From: UBA4665 sp036388555
GTDB taxonomy: Bacteria > Patescibacteriota > Saccharimonadia > Saccharimonadales > UBA4665
NCBI GenBank assembly: GCA_036388555.1
Contig: DASVRP010000002.1
Span: 1-29,348, forward strand
DNA: 29,348 nt
Direction: 5' to 3'
Shown here piece after piece: positions 1-7,858 of this stretch. The notes beneath the pieces are model-generated. The model saw only the letters and a program-made list of their open reading frames with translations, was not told where the DNA came from and made no database searches. How positions within the stretch are numbered: the stretch's first letter is position 1; the number at the start of each line of letters is the position of its first letter. Position numbers and translations under genes: made by a program.

Positions 1-1
1 T

Positions 2-142
2 GGCAAGCTGGTCAAGTCATATCCGACTGACGATAACGGTGCCGGCCAGCACCTGATTGTCAACGTCGGCCGTGGCGGTGGGCCGACAGTGTATGGTAGC
101 GCTTCTCAGATCAAGGTTGATTACGTGCGGACATGGCACTAG
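2..142 (+). CDS. C-terminal fragment of a GH16-like secreted glycoside hydrolase (5' end outside window)
   Basis: An open frame runs in from the left edge and stops with TAG at 140-142, giving the last 46 residues of a protein. The fragment ends in KVDYVRTWH, which matches the closing beta-strand of GH16 beta-glucanase-type jelly-roll enzymes; the intact GH16 gene at 20900-21853 ends in VDWVRVWQR. The preceding HLIVNVGRGGG resembles the GH16 strand that normally reads H-L-I-L-N-x-x-x-G-G. The catalytic ExDxxE motif would lie upstream of the window, so activity cannot be judged. It belongs to the run of secreted carbohydrate-active genes that continues to 5159. The family call rests on the tail only. 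Confidence 0.6.
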   Translation, partial: GKLVKSYPTDDNGAGQHLIVNVGRGGGPTVYGSASQIKVDYVRTWH

Positions 143-170
143 CTCGCAGAGGCTCCTGGCGTACGCTATC

Positions 171-198
171 TTTACATAACGGAAGTTTATGCTATGAT
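171..198 (+). promoter_or_regulatory. Promoter of the small secreted protein gene
   Basis: TTTACA (171-176), a 16-base spacer and TATGAT (193-198), with TG one base upstream of the -10 (extended -10). The expected transcript start is near 205. This puts the ATG at 194 outside the mRNA and supports the start at 224. Confidence 0.75.
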
Positions 199-223
199 CG
201 ACTTAAGAAATAAGGAGTGCCGT

Positions 224-601
224 ATGAAAGTAAGAAGTCGTAAAGTTCCTGAGATCAGTTTTTTTATGGCCGTACTGGCCGGTTGTGCCGTGCTGCTCCT
301 AAGCAGCGTCCCGGCCGAAGCCGCCGCCAAAGGCACGGTAGAATATAATGCTACCAAAAAGAGCAAATATGCCATCAATGTCTACTCCGGCAAAAACTGT
401 AGCGGCAAAAGGCACATCGTCAAACCGGGCAGGTCGGCTGACGGCCGCTCATACCGCGTCAATGCGCCATCAGAATTCTGGGTGGTGACTGCTATCGTCA
501 GCAGCGATACCGATCCGAAGCTGGTACTCCCTAACAAATGCCTGACCCAGACCGGACACGGCGGCCAGTACGTCATGGTTCACGTCTTTCCAAAAGATTA
601 G
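224..601 (+). CDS. Small secreted protein of unknown function
   Basis: A 125-residue protein with a basic N-terminus (MKVRSRK), a hydrophobic segment at about residues 13-28 and a likely signal peptidase site after AEAA (31-34). The mature part is about 90 residues, probably all-beta, with two cysteines (C59 and C106) that could form a disulfide outside the cell. ATG 224 is preferred over the in-frame ATG at 194 because it has AGGAG at 213-217 with six bases of spacing, and because the -10 hexamer of the promoter overlaps the 194 codon. I recognise no domain. Its place upstream of dockerin-bearing glycoside hydrolases suggests an extracellular or surface role, which is inference only. Confidence 0.75.
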   Translation: MKVRSRKVPEISFFMAVLAGCAVLLLSSVPAEAAAKGTVEYNATKKSKYAINVYSGKNCSGKRHIVKPGRSADGRSYRVNAPSEFWVVTAIVSSDTDPKLVLPNKCLTQTGHGGQYVMVHVFPKD

Positions 602-703
602 CCCTAAAAGACACTGCAGTACTGTAAAGCCTTTCGTGCTTACGTAATGCTTATGGTATTGTAAGAATACAATGGCGTGTAACGGTCGGCGGTCGTGGCT
701 CGG

Positions 704-2146
704 ATGAGTATGTTTCGTATTAGCAGGCGGAGCGCCGCTTTTGTATGCGTTCTGCTGGTCGCCGGACTTTTCGTGACGGCTGGTATATCATTTGTCAGCC
801 GGTCACATGCTGCCTCGCCCTCCGGGCAGGACATGCCGGTCGGCGACCTGAACGGCTGGAGACAGGTCTATACCGAAGATTTCCTGACCAGCGTACCGAT
901 CGGCCAATTTCCAGGTACTGCCTACCGCGGCAAGATTGGCGCTTATCCTGACGGCTGGAAAGACACCAGCAAAAACGGAACCTATTCGCCGACAAAAGTG
1001 AACTCCGTCAGCGGCGGCATCCTGGACTGGCATATCCGCACCGAAAACGGCGTCCGGCTGGTGTCTGCGCCGACACCGGAAGTGCCGCTTAGTGCCCATA
1101 CCTACGGCCGCTACGCGGTGCGCTTCCGGTCAGACCCGATACCAGGTTACAAGACCGCCTGGCTGCTGTGGCCAGATTCCGACGTCTGGAACGACGGCGA
1201 GATAGATTTCCCGGAGGGTAACCTCGACAAAACCATCGGCGGCTATTCGCACTGCGCCGGCCCGAATCCGTCACAGAACTGCCTGGCGGTCGAAAGCAAC
1301 AAAACATATACCACCTGGCATACAGCTGTGATCGAGTGGATTCCAGGTAAAGTAACCTTTATCCTGGACGGTGTAACACTTGGATCGACCACCAACCAGG
1401 TCCCGACCAAGCCGATGCACTGGGTGCTGCAGACCGAGACGAACCTTGACGGCTACATCCCATCGAGCACAGCGGCAGGCCATGTCCAGGTCGACTGGAT
1501 CGCCGCCTGGTCCTACAGTCCGGGGACAGTAGCACCGCCACCGCCAGCCATACCGCCGATATCCCAGACAGGCAACCTGGCGGCAGGTAAGCCGCTATTG
1601 TCGTCGACGGCAGCAGCCGACGACCAGCCAGCCATGCGGGCCAATGACGCAAACTCGGCAACCCGCTGGACATCCGCGCCGCAGGATGGTGTGACGCTCG
1701 CCGCAGACTTGGGGGCGAATTATAATCTCAGTGCCGTCAACATAATTTGGGCAGGGGATACCACTAAAAATTACGATGTACAGGTCTCTGCCGATAACGT
1801 TTCCTGGCGTACTATCGCCACGGGGCTGACCAACAACACGACTCCGCAGCGTATCGACCATCCCAGCCTGACGAATGCTTCCGGCCGCTACTTCCGCATC
1901 CTTGCCAAAGACCGTTGGAACAGCACATACGGAAACTCTATTTGGGAACTGGGAGTATACGGCACGGCCGTAACACCGCCAACTGGCGTCGTTGGCGACG
2001 TCAACGGAGACGCCCGGGTCAACGCCCTGGACCTCAGCGCGCTCATCTCGCGGGACGGCCAGAATTATCCGGCAGCAGATTTTAATAATGATGGCACGGT
2101 CGGTGCGGCTGACATGGCAATACTTTTAGCGAGGTGGACATGGTAA
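704..2146 (+). CDS. Secreted GH16 glycoside hydrolase with discoidin-type carbohydrate-binding and type I dockerin domains
   Basis: Predicted to cleave beta-1,3- or beta-1,3/1,4-linked glucans or related polymers outside the cell. Order of parts (numbered from 704): signal segment about 12-34 ending in SHAA; GH16 jelly-roll about 50-275 with the catalytic motif GEIDFPEG (E166 nucleophile, D168, E171 acid/base); a Pro-rich linker; an F5/8 type C (CBM32-like) domain about 290-422; and a dockerin in the last 50 residues with two Ca-binding loops (GDVNGDARVNALD and DFNNDGTVGAAD). The start is uncertain: GTG 695, ATG 704 and ATG 710 are in frame and none has a convincing Shine-Dalgarno. A weak -10 (TACAAT, 668-673) lies upstream. 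The gene overlaps the next one by 7 bases, so the two are translationally coupled. The GH16 call is firm; the substrate is not known. Confidence 0.85.
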   Translation: MSMFRISRRSAAFVCVLLVAGLFVTAGISFVSRSHAASPSGQDMPVGDLNGWRQVYTEDFLTSVPIGQFPGTAYRGKIGAYPDGWKDTSKNGTYSPTKVNSVSGGILDWHIRTENGVRLVSAPTPEVPLSAHTYGRYAVRFRSDPIPGYKTAWLLWPDSDVWNDGEIDFPEGNLDKTIGGYSHCAGPNPSQNCLAVESNKTYTTWHTAVIEWIPGKVTFILDGVTLGSTTNQVPTKPMHWVLQTETNLDGYIPSSTAAGHVQVDWIAAWSYSPGTVAPPPPAIPPISQTGNLAAGKPLLSSTAAADDQPAMRANDANSATRWTSAPQDGVTLAADLGANYNLSAVNIIWAGDTTKNYDVQVSADNVSWRTIATGLTNNTTPQRIDHPSLTNASGRYFRILAKDRWNSTYGNSIWELGVYGTAVTPPTGVVGDVNGDARVNALDLSALISRDGQNYPAADFNNDGTVGAADMAILLARWTW

Positions 2147-3840
2147 AGTTTAAACTCAGTAAGCATACTGCGACTAAGGGGCTTATACTCCTGCTGACGA
2201 TAGCGGTGGTCGGCACGATCGGTTACAATGTTGCGCAGTTTTCACAGGCCGCCACGCCGACCGACCCGGTGGCGACTATGCCAGCATCTGAGCGCTTCGG
2301 TATGGCAGCCGGCTGCTGCTCGGTGTTCAATACCAGCGACATACCAGCCCGCCTGGATGACCTGAAATCAATGGGTGTCAAATGGGTCCGGATCGATGTC
2401 TCCTGGGCCGAAGTGCAGGGCGGCGGCCCGTCGTCATGGAACTGGTCGCGTTATGACACATTCATGGACCTGGCGAATGCCCGCGGCATCAACGTTCTTG
2501 GCATCCTGGCCTACAGTCCGGCCTGGGCCCGCCCGGCCGGCTGCGGCGATGACAAATGCGGCCCGGCCAATCCGGCAGATTACGCTACATTCGCGAGAGC
2601 GGCCGCTACCCGCTACGCTCCCAAAGGCGTCCATCACTGGGAAATCTGGAATGAGCAGAACCTGAACGTCTTTTGGCATCCGCGGCCGGACGCCGCAGCT
2701 TATACCCGTATGCTGAAACTGGCATATCCCGCGATCAAGCAGGCCGACCCAGCGGCTCTCGTGGTCAGTGGTGGCTTTGCACCGGCTCCTTCGGATGGCA
2801 ACAATATCGCTCCCCGGGATTTTCTGCAGGCCATGTATACTAACGGCGCACAAAGCTACTTTGACGCCCTGGGCCACCATCCGTACTGCTTTGATGCCGC
2901 CGGTTGCCCGGATATTACCGCGGATTGGAGCGCCTGGTACCAGATGTACGGAACCGCCAGCAGCCTGCGCAGCCAGATGGTCGCCAACGGTGACAGTGCC
3001 AAGAAGATCTGGGCTACCGAGTTCGGTGCACCGACGACCGGCAGCGGGGCAGTCAGCGAAGCAGGCCAGGCTGCGATGGTCAGCAAAGCTTTCCAGATGT
3101 GGAATTCATATGACTGGGCCGGACCGCTGTTCTGGTACTCGTACCGTGACGTCTGTACCAACACCGTAGACCGCGAATGCTCTTTCGGGTTGAAGCGATA
3201 TGACGGCGCTCCGAAACCGGCCTACAATACCTGGAAATCCGTGGTTGCCGCTACTCCGGTAACGCCGCCTGCACCCGGCCCGAACCCCGTGCCTGTCGGT
3301 ATACCTGACCTCGTCGTCACCAGCGTCGCCGCAACGCCGGCGATCCCGGCGCCGGGGCAGGCGGTGACCTTCAAGGCGACTATCAAGAATCAGGGTACCG
3401 GAAATACTCCGATCGGCACAGTGCACGGTGTCGCCTTCGGTATCAACGGCAGTGTCGTTTCCTGGAGTGATACGCACACCACCACGCTTGCTCCCGGCGC
3501 GTCGGTGACGTTGACAGCCAATGCCGGCCCGGATGGTGATGCTGTCTGGATGGCAGGTCCGGCGGCCAACTATCAGCTGACTGCAACTGTCGATGACATC
3601 AACAGGATCAGCGGTGAGAGTAATGAGACGAATAACCAGCTTGGAGCCGGTTTGGTCGTTACGGCGTCAGCGCCGCCAACGACGCCCGGCGACATCAATG
3701 GTGACGGCCGGGTGAACGCCCTCGACATCTCAATCATCATCGCCCATGACGGACAGGCCTATCAGCCTGCTGACTTGAATAATGACGGTACGGTCGGCGC
3801 GGCCGACATGTCAATCCTGCTTGCCAGGTGGACGTGGTAG
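2140..3840 (+). CDS. Secreted GH39/GH5-like (clan GH-A) glycoside hydrolase with CARDB and dockerin domains
   Basis: A retaining clan GH-A (beta/alpha)8 hydrolase. Residues are numbered from ATG 2140, which has GAGGTGG just upstream and overlaps the previous stop. Signal segment about 13-36 ending in SQAA. Catalytic domain about 50-380 with acid/base E172 in WEIWNEQN and nucleophile E294 in WATEFG, the usual GH39/PslG-like arrangement. A CARDB-type beta domain spans about 385-500 (IPDLVVTSV to SNETNNQ). A C-terminal dockerin has the loops DINGDGRVNALD and DLNNDGTVGAAD and ends in ARWTW like its neighbour. It contains a cysteine-rich patch near residues 59-60 and 135-140, plausible for an extracellular enzyme. 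The polymer attacked cannot be read from sequence; the exact family (GH39 versus an unclassified GH-A group) needs a profile search. Confidence 0.8.
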   Translation: MVKFKLSKHTATKGLILLLTIAVVGTIGYNVAQFSQAATPTDPVATMPASERFGMAAGCCSVFNTSDIPARLDDLKSMGVKWVRIDVSWAEVQGGGPSSWNWSRYDTFMDLANARGINVLGILAYSPAWARPAGCGDDKCGPANPADYATFARAAATRYAPKGVHHWEIWNEQNLNVFWHPRPDAAAYTRMLKLAYPAIKQADPAALVVSGGFAPAPSDGNNIAPRDFLQAMYTNGAQSYFDALGHHPYCFDAAGCPDITADWSAWYQMYGTASSLRSQMVANGDSAKKIWATEFGAPTTGSGAVSEAGQAAMVSKAFQMWNSYDWAGPLFWYSYRDVCTNTVDRECSFGLKRYDGAPKPAYNTWKSVVAATPVTPPAPGPNPVPVGIPDLVVTSVAATPAIPAPGQAVTFKATIKNQGTGNTPIGTVHGVAFGINGSVVSWSDTHTTTLAPGASVTLTANAGPDGDAVWMAGPAANYQLTATVDDINRISGESNETNNQLGAGLVVTASAPPTTPGDINGDGRVNALDISIIIAHDGQAYQPADLNNDGTVGAADMSILLARWTW

Positions 3841-3863
3841 TTTGGACGCAGGCTTGAACAAAG

Positions 3864-3891
3864 TTGCTAAATTAAGTATGAGCGTTATAAT
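3864..3891 (+). promoter_or_regulatory. Promoter for the secreted protein gene at 3936
   Basis: TTGCTA (3864-3869), a 16-base spacer and a perfect TATAAT (3886-3891). The expected start near 3898 gives a 38-base leader that contains the GGGAGA Shine-Dalgarno. Confidence 0.75.
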
Positions 3892-3935
3892 ATTACTCAC
3901 ATCAGCACGGGGTATTACCGCATGGGAGAAATAGT

Positions 3936-5159
3936 ATGAAGTTCAATCCCGTTAAGCTCGTCAGGCTACGTTCCCGTAACAGGCTGGCAGTCGTGTCGGC
4001 TGCGCTTATGGCTGTAGTGATCGGTACCCTGGGGGTGAACCTGATCCAGGGCAGTAGCGCGGCGACCGCTTTCACGGTCGGCCATGACGCCGACCGCGGA
4101 CGCATCAATGTCGAAAACGACGTTCTCCGGCTTGAATTCGGCTATAAGTCCGAACCGGCAACCCATGGCAACCAGGGCGGCGGCAACCTATACCATTACT
4201 ACGACAAACGGTTCGCCCCGACGGCCGATATCGTCGCGACCTGGGAAGGTGGGTCGCCGCAGACCAGGTCGTATGCATCCGGTGTCGGGGGCATCGGCAG
4301 TGTCCAGGCCTATGCCGCACCGTCCGGCTCGGCTGTCGGCGGCTCGACGTACGCACTGTCAGACAATGCCCGCGACGCGGTGACGACACTCCGCTCGATG
4401 GGGACGTTGCCCGACGGTTCATTGCAGATCGTCTTCGACGTCTCAGTCTCTAATACGGACTGGACCCCACGGTATGAGTGGTTCACCGTCGTCAAGACCT
4501 GGCGGATCTACCCGACCGGTCAGATCGCTGTCAAGCAGGACTGGACGGTCAAAAAGTCGGGTGTCTGGTCGGAGCCGGGCAGCCGCCATCAGATCAGTAC
4601 CCAATTCAAGCAGATCAGCCGCTGGGGCCACGTCTGGGCGGACGCCGTCTCCGGAGTGCCCGGGACGAACAGCCGCCTCAATCCGGCCAACAGATGGTAC
4701 CAGTGGTCTCCAGATCCAGCCTCGCTCCAGGAATGCAATGCACCCGATGGCAGCGGCGGCTCGCAGGACGCTGTCCATGCCGACTACAACCGCTTCTCCG
4801 GCGGAACCTCCTATGACTTCTGGATCTGGCCGGATAACGGCGGCAAGGGCTTTGAAGGACTTGGCAGTTACAAGGCCGGCTATGAAGCTTTCGGAAACAG
4901 GTCGGCCGGCGTCACGACGAATGAGATCTGCCACCACAACCGCAACTCGGTCGGAGATGGCATTGACGCCTACAGTCTCGGTCCGGTCGCCTGGTGGGGC
5001 GGCGCCGGTGCGACTGCCGACCGTTATAAGACAGTGGCCGCCGGGCAGACCTGGAGCGACAGCTTTCTGATGGAAGCGCGCGCAACCGGTATGTCATTCC
5101 CGGCAGATGCGCCGGCCGGAACGGGCAGGGGAGGATATGGCAAAGGTAGTGCCAGGTAA
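3936..5159 (+). CDS. Unrecognised secreted protein, possibly a carbohydrate-active beta-sandwich
   Basis: A 407-residue protein with a basic N-terminus, a hydrophobic segment about 17-36 and a SSAA cleavage motif near 40-43. ATG 3936 follows GGGAGA with good spacing. The mature part is rich in Trp, Tyr and Gly (WYQWSPDP, FWIWPDNGG, VAWWGG), typical of sugar-binding beta-sandwich proteins, and begins with INVENDVLRLEFGY, a pattern seen at the N-terminus of mutarotase-like folds and some polysaccharide lyase or hydrolase beta domains. I do not recognise a catalytic motif or a named family. It has its own promoter but sits directly after two dockerin enzymes. It has no dockerin; the tail is short and Gly/Ala-rich. 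Confidence 0.7.
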   Translation: MKFNPVKLVRLRSRNRLAVVSAALMAVVIGTLGVNLIQGSSAATAFTVGHDADRGRINVENDVLRLEFGYKSEPATHGNQGGGNLYHYYDKRFAPTADIVATWEGGSPQTRSYASGVGGIGSVQAYAAPSGSAVGGSTYALSDNARDAVTTLRSMGTLPDGSLQIVFDVSVSNTDWTPRYEWFTVVKTWRIYPTGQIAVKQDWTVKKSGVWSEPGSRHQISTQFKQISRWGHVWADAVSGVPGTNSRLNPANRWYQWSPDPASLQECNAPDGSGGSQDAVHADYNRFSGGTSYDFWIWPDNGGKGFEGLGSYKAGYEAFGNRSAGVTTNEICHHNRNSVGDGIDAYSLGPVAWWGGAGATADRYKTVAAGQTWSDSFLMEARATGMSFPADAPAGTGRGGYGKGSAR

Positions 5160-5166
5160 CCGCAAG

Positions 5167-5175
5167 TGCTATACT
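5167..5175 (+). promoter_or_regulatory. Extended -10 promoter of parAB
   Basis: TGCTATACT: TG, one base, then the -10 hexamer 5170-5175. No good -35 is visible. Transcription from about 5182 excludes the GTG at 5177 and supports ATG 5204 as the parA start. Confidence 0.65.
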
Positions 5176-5203
5176 GGTGCTACTACGGCCTAATCAGGAT
5201 ATT

Positions 5204-5971
5204 ATGACAACAAAGATCATCGCAGTTGCCAATCAGAAGGGCGGTGTCGGCAAGACGACGACAGCAGTCAACGTCGCCGCATCCATCGCAGCCTCCAAAC
5301 ACACCGTCCTCATCGTCGACCTTGATCCACAGGGCAATGCCACCAGCGGACTCGGTCTCGATAAAGAGGGCCAGCAGACCACCTACGAAGTTTTGCTCGG
5401 CAGTGCCGCCCTGGCGGACAGCGTCCAGGAAACGAACATGGATGGGTTGTACATACTGCCGGCCAACCCGAACCTGGCGGCCGCCGAACTCGATATCGCT
5501 GCGCTGCCGAAGCGTGAGTACCGCCTACAGGAAGCGCTGGCCACCGCTGTCTATGACTACATCATTATCGATTGCCCGCCGGCCCTCGGCCTGTTGACTA
5601 TCAACGCCTTGACTGCCGCCACCCACGTCCTCATACCCGTCCAGACCGAGTACTACGCGCTCGAGGGCCTCGGCCAGTTGCTTGGTACCGTCCAGCGGGT
5701 CCGCCAGGCGACCAACCCGCGGCTCGACCTGCTCGGCGTCGTCCTGACCATGTACGACAGCCGCACCAGCCTCAGCGAGCAGGTCAAGGCCGAGATCAAG
5801 ACCCACTTCGGAGACAAGCTGTTTGCGGCTGTCGTCCCGCGCAACGTCCGCCTGGCTGAAGCCCCGAGCTATGGCAAGACCGTCTTCGAACACGACAAAT
5901 GGTCGAAGGGCGCCCGCTCCTACAAAGCCGTCGCCAAAGAAGTATTACAGCGCACAGGAGGGAACTCGTAG
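5204..5971 (+). CDS. parA: ParA/Soj chromosome-partitioning ATPase
   Basis: A 255-residue ParA-type ATPase that binds nucleoid DNA as an ATP dimer and is stimulated by ParB to move origin regions apart. Numbered from ATG 5204: deviant Walker A KGGVGKTT at 12-19 with signature lysines K12 and K17, the A' motif LIVDLDPQGN (36-45) and Walker B YIIIDCPPAL near 116-125. Length and the absence of an N-terminal DNA-binding extension fit the chromosomal (Soj, class Ib) type. ATG 5204 has AGGA at 5196-5199. It is followed directly by parB, with the parA stop abutting the parB start codon. Confidence 0.95.
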   Translation: MTTKIIAVANQKGGVGKTTTAVNVAASIAASKHTVLIVDLDPQGNATSGLGLDKEGQQTTYEVLLGSAALADSVQETNMDGLYILPANPNLAAAELDIAALPKREYRLQEALATAVYDYIIIDCPPALGLLTINALTAATHVLIPVQTEYYALEGLGQLLGTVQRVRQATNPRLDLLGVVLTMYDSRTSLSEQVKAEIKTHFGDKLFAAVVPRNVRLAEAPSYGKTVFEHDKWSKGARSYKAVAKEVLQRTGGNS

Positions 5972-6898
5972 ATGGCACCAGGCAAGACAGGCACCGGCAA
6001 ATCAGGCATGGGGAAGGGACTCAGCATCGGGCTGGGCAAAGGTTTCGACAGCCTGCTGCCCCAGAATTTCGATACATCGCTGCTGCTGACCGACGAAGAC
6101 CGCATCCAGAAGGTACCGATTCACCGTATAATGCCGAATGCTGACCAGCCGAGGACGCATTTTGACGAAGAGTCGATAGCGCAGCTGGCCAGTTCGATAA
6201 AGCAATACGGCATCCTGCAGCCGCTGGTCGTGACGCCGCATAAGCCACCAGACGGAGAAGCTGACTTTATGATCATCGCCGGCGAACGGCGCTGGCGCGC
6301 GGCAGGTGCTGCCGGCCTTGAGACCGTACCGGTCATCGTCCGTACTTCGCACGAGCTTGAAAGCCTCGAGATCGCGCTCGTCGAGAACGTCCAGCGCGTC
6401 GACCTGTCGCCGCTTGAACAGGCGGTTTCAATCGAGCGCCTGCACCAGCAGTTCAATATCACCTATGAGAAGATCTCAGAACGCCTCGGCAAGGCGACTT
6501 CGACTGTGAACAACATCGTCCGCCTGCTGCAGCTGCCACCGAAGGCCCGCGACGCCCTCAAGGCCGGCGATATCAGCGAGGGCCATGCCCGCGCTATCCT
6601 GGCCCTGAAAGGCAAGGAAAATCTGCAGACCCAACTACTCAAGGAGATACTTTCCGGTGGCTGGTCGGTCCGCGAAGCCGAGCGCTTCGTATCAAGCCAT
6701 AAGGCTGGCGTCGCAGAACCGAAGGCCGTCAAAGCCCGCGTCGACACCGAGACCCAGGAGACAAAGGCGATCAGCAATCGCATCGGTGCGCCGGTCCACA
6801 TCCGCCGTACTGCCAGAGGCGGCCGCCTAGAACTCAAATTCACCTCGGACGACGAACTGCAGCGCCTGCTCAAGCTGCTCGAAACTCTCAGAGGGTGA
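5972..6898 (+). CDS. parB: ParB/Spo0J chromosome-partitioning protein
   Basis: A 308-residue DNA-binding CTPase that loads on parS and spreads as a clamp. Visible parts: a Gly/Lys-rich N-terminus (1-25) that should include the ParA-stimulating segment; the ParB/sulfiredoxin-like CTP-binding domain about 45-140 with GERRWRA (104-110) and ENVQR (138-142); a helix-turn-helix region about 162-185; and a C-terminal dimerisation segment rich in Leu and charged residues (SDDELQRLLKLLETLRG). ATG 5972 directly follows the parA stop, with AGGAGG about 10 bases upstream. No parS-like 16-mer (TGTTTCACGTGAAACA consensus) was seen in the window by eye. Confidence 0.95.
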   Translation: MAPGKTGTGKSGMGKGLSIGLGKGFDSLLPQNFDTSLLLTDEDRIQKVPIHRIMPNADQPRTHFDEESIAQLASSIKQYGILQPLVVTPHKPPDGEADFMIIAGERRWRAAGAAGLETVPVIVRTSHELESLEIALVENVQRVDLSPLEQAVSIERLHQQFNITYEKISERLGKATSTVNNIVRLLQLPPKARDALKAGDISEGHARAILALKGKENLQTQLLKEILSGGWSVREAERFVSSHKAGVAEPKAVKARVDTETQETKAISNRIGAPVHIRRTARGGRLELKFTSDDELQRLLKLLETLRG

Positions 6899-6938
6899 TA
6901 GGCTCCGGACGACGGGTGACAGACGCCGGGCGAGGGAA

Positions 6939-7637
6939 TCAGAATTTCTGGATATCGCTCACCGGAAGCAGCCGCAGTGACAGCTTGCCGACGAGCTGGC
7001 TGGCGTCGATCGGGCCGAATGTCCGGGAATCGAGCGAATCGGGCCGGTTGTCGCCGCACATGAACAGCTGGTCCTTACCGAGCGTGATGTCTATGTTGTG
7101 CGTGTCGGCCGGTTTGTTGATGATACTGTAATTGCCGGCCTTGTCGGGCTGGAAACCCTTCGGATTCTGGGCATTATAGACGGTCAGTTCGCCGTCCTGG
7201 AGGACGACGCGCTCGCCGGGCAGGCCGACGACACGCTTGATGAGCTGCTTTTCGTTGTCCTGACCGAACTGTGACAGACCGCTCTCGACGAAGATCATGA
7301 CGTCGCCGCGGTTCGGAATGTAGTCCTTGTGGGTGATGCGGGCGATGGTACGTGGTACTTTCCAGACGATCAGCCGGTCCTGGTTGTGCAAGGTGTTCAT
7401 CATGCTGGGTCCTTCGACTTCGTAGGATTGGAAGACCCAGGCGATCAGGCCGAAGGCGACCACGAGGGCCGCCAAAAGGACGCCGACGGTGGAGATGACT
7501 TCGCGGGCCGTCTCGCGCGGCGAGGGGCCGGAGACGTGGGCCGGCGCCAATGTACCGGGGGTCAGAGGTTCTGGCTGATCAGGTCGGGAATCCTTGTCCG
7601 GAGGTACCGGCGAGTATTGATTTTGTTGAGAATCCAT
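6939..7637 (-). CDS. lepB: Signal peptidase I
   Basis: A membrane-bound serine/lysine-dyad peptidase that removes signal peptides from secreted proteins. It has an N-terminal Pro-rich cytoplasmic segment (1-42), one membrane helix about 47-66, then the catalytic serine S78 in VEGPSMMNT, the catalytic lysine K134 in IKRVVGLPGE and the conserved GDNRPDSLDSR box at 195-205. The length of 232 residues fits the Gram-positive type. It converges with parB (40-base gap) and diverges from the LCP gene. A -10 hexamer ends 8 bases before the start codon and no Shine-Dalgarno is present, so the message is probably leaderless. Its likely substrates in this window are the proteins with S-x-A-A motifs. Confidence 0.95.
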   Translation of the reverse strand: MDSQQNQYSPVPPDKDSRPDQPEPLTPGTLAPAHVSGPSPRETAREVISTVGVLLAALVVAFGLIAWVFQSYEVEGPSMMNTLHNQDRLIVWKVPRTIARITHKDYIPNRGDVMIFVESGLSQFGQDNEKQLIKRVVGLPGERVVLQDGELTVYNAQNPKGFQPDKAGNYSIINKPADTHNIDITLGKDQLFMCGDNRPDSLDSRTFGPIDASQLVGKLSLRLLPVSDIQKF

Positions 7638-7645
7638 TCGTGCTT

Positions 7646-7651
7646 ACTATA
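7646..7651 (-). promoter_or_regulatory. -10 element of a leaderless lepB promoter
   Basis: Read on the minus strand this is TATAGT, followed by 8 bases and the lepB ATG (A at 7637). The -35 is poor. Confidence 0.5.
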
Positions 7652-7814
7652 GCGTATTTTCGCCCGGGATGCACTTATTTTGGTCATGTGCTCAGCACAA
7701 GGCCGGCCGACGCCGGCGGCTGTAAGCTCCCAAGCGACTGATGTCACAAGATAAAAAATGTGTGCAATCGTTTAACTATCTGATGTAAAATCCTCCGAAG
7801 ATAAGCGTTAAGGG

Positions 7815-7843
7815 TTTACGGCGTACATCGGAGACGTTATACT
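7815..7843 (+). promoter_or_regulatory. Promoter of the LCP gene
   Basis: TTTACG (7815-7820), a 17-base spacer and TATACT (7838-7843). The predicted start near 7850 leaves a leader of about 9 bases before ATG 7859, with no Shine-Dalgarno. The rest of the 220-base divergent region 7638-7858 shows no gene. Confidence 0.7.
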
Positions 7844-7858
7844 GCTTATGACTGAGTT

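Noticed and set aside
704..3840. A full cellulosome gene cluster
   Set aside because: Only dockerins are present; no cohesin or scaffoldin domain was recognised in the window, so calling it a cellulosome would go beyond the sequence.
5167..6938. A parS site near parAB
   Set aside because: No 16-base palindrome resembling the TGTTTCACGTGAAACA consensus was found by eye around the genes or elsewhere in the window; a computed search would be needed.
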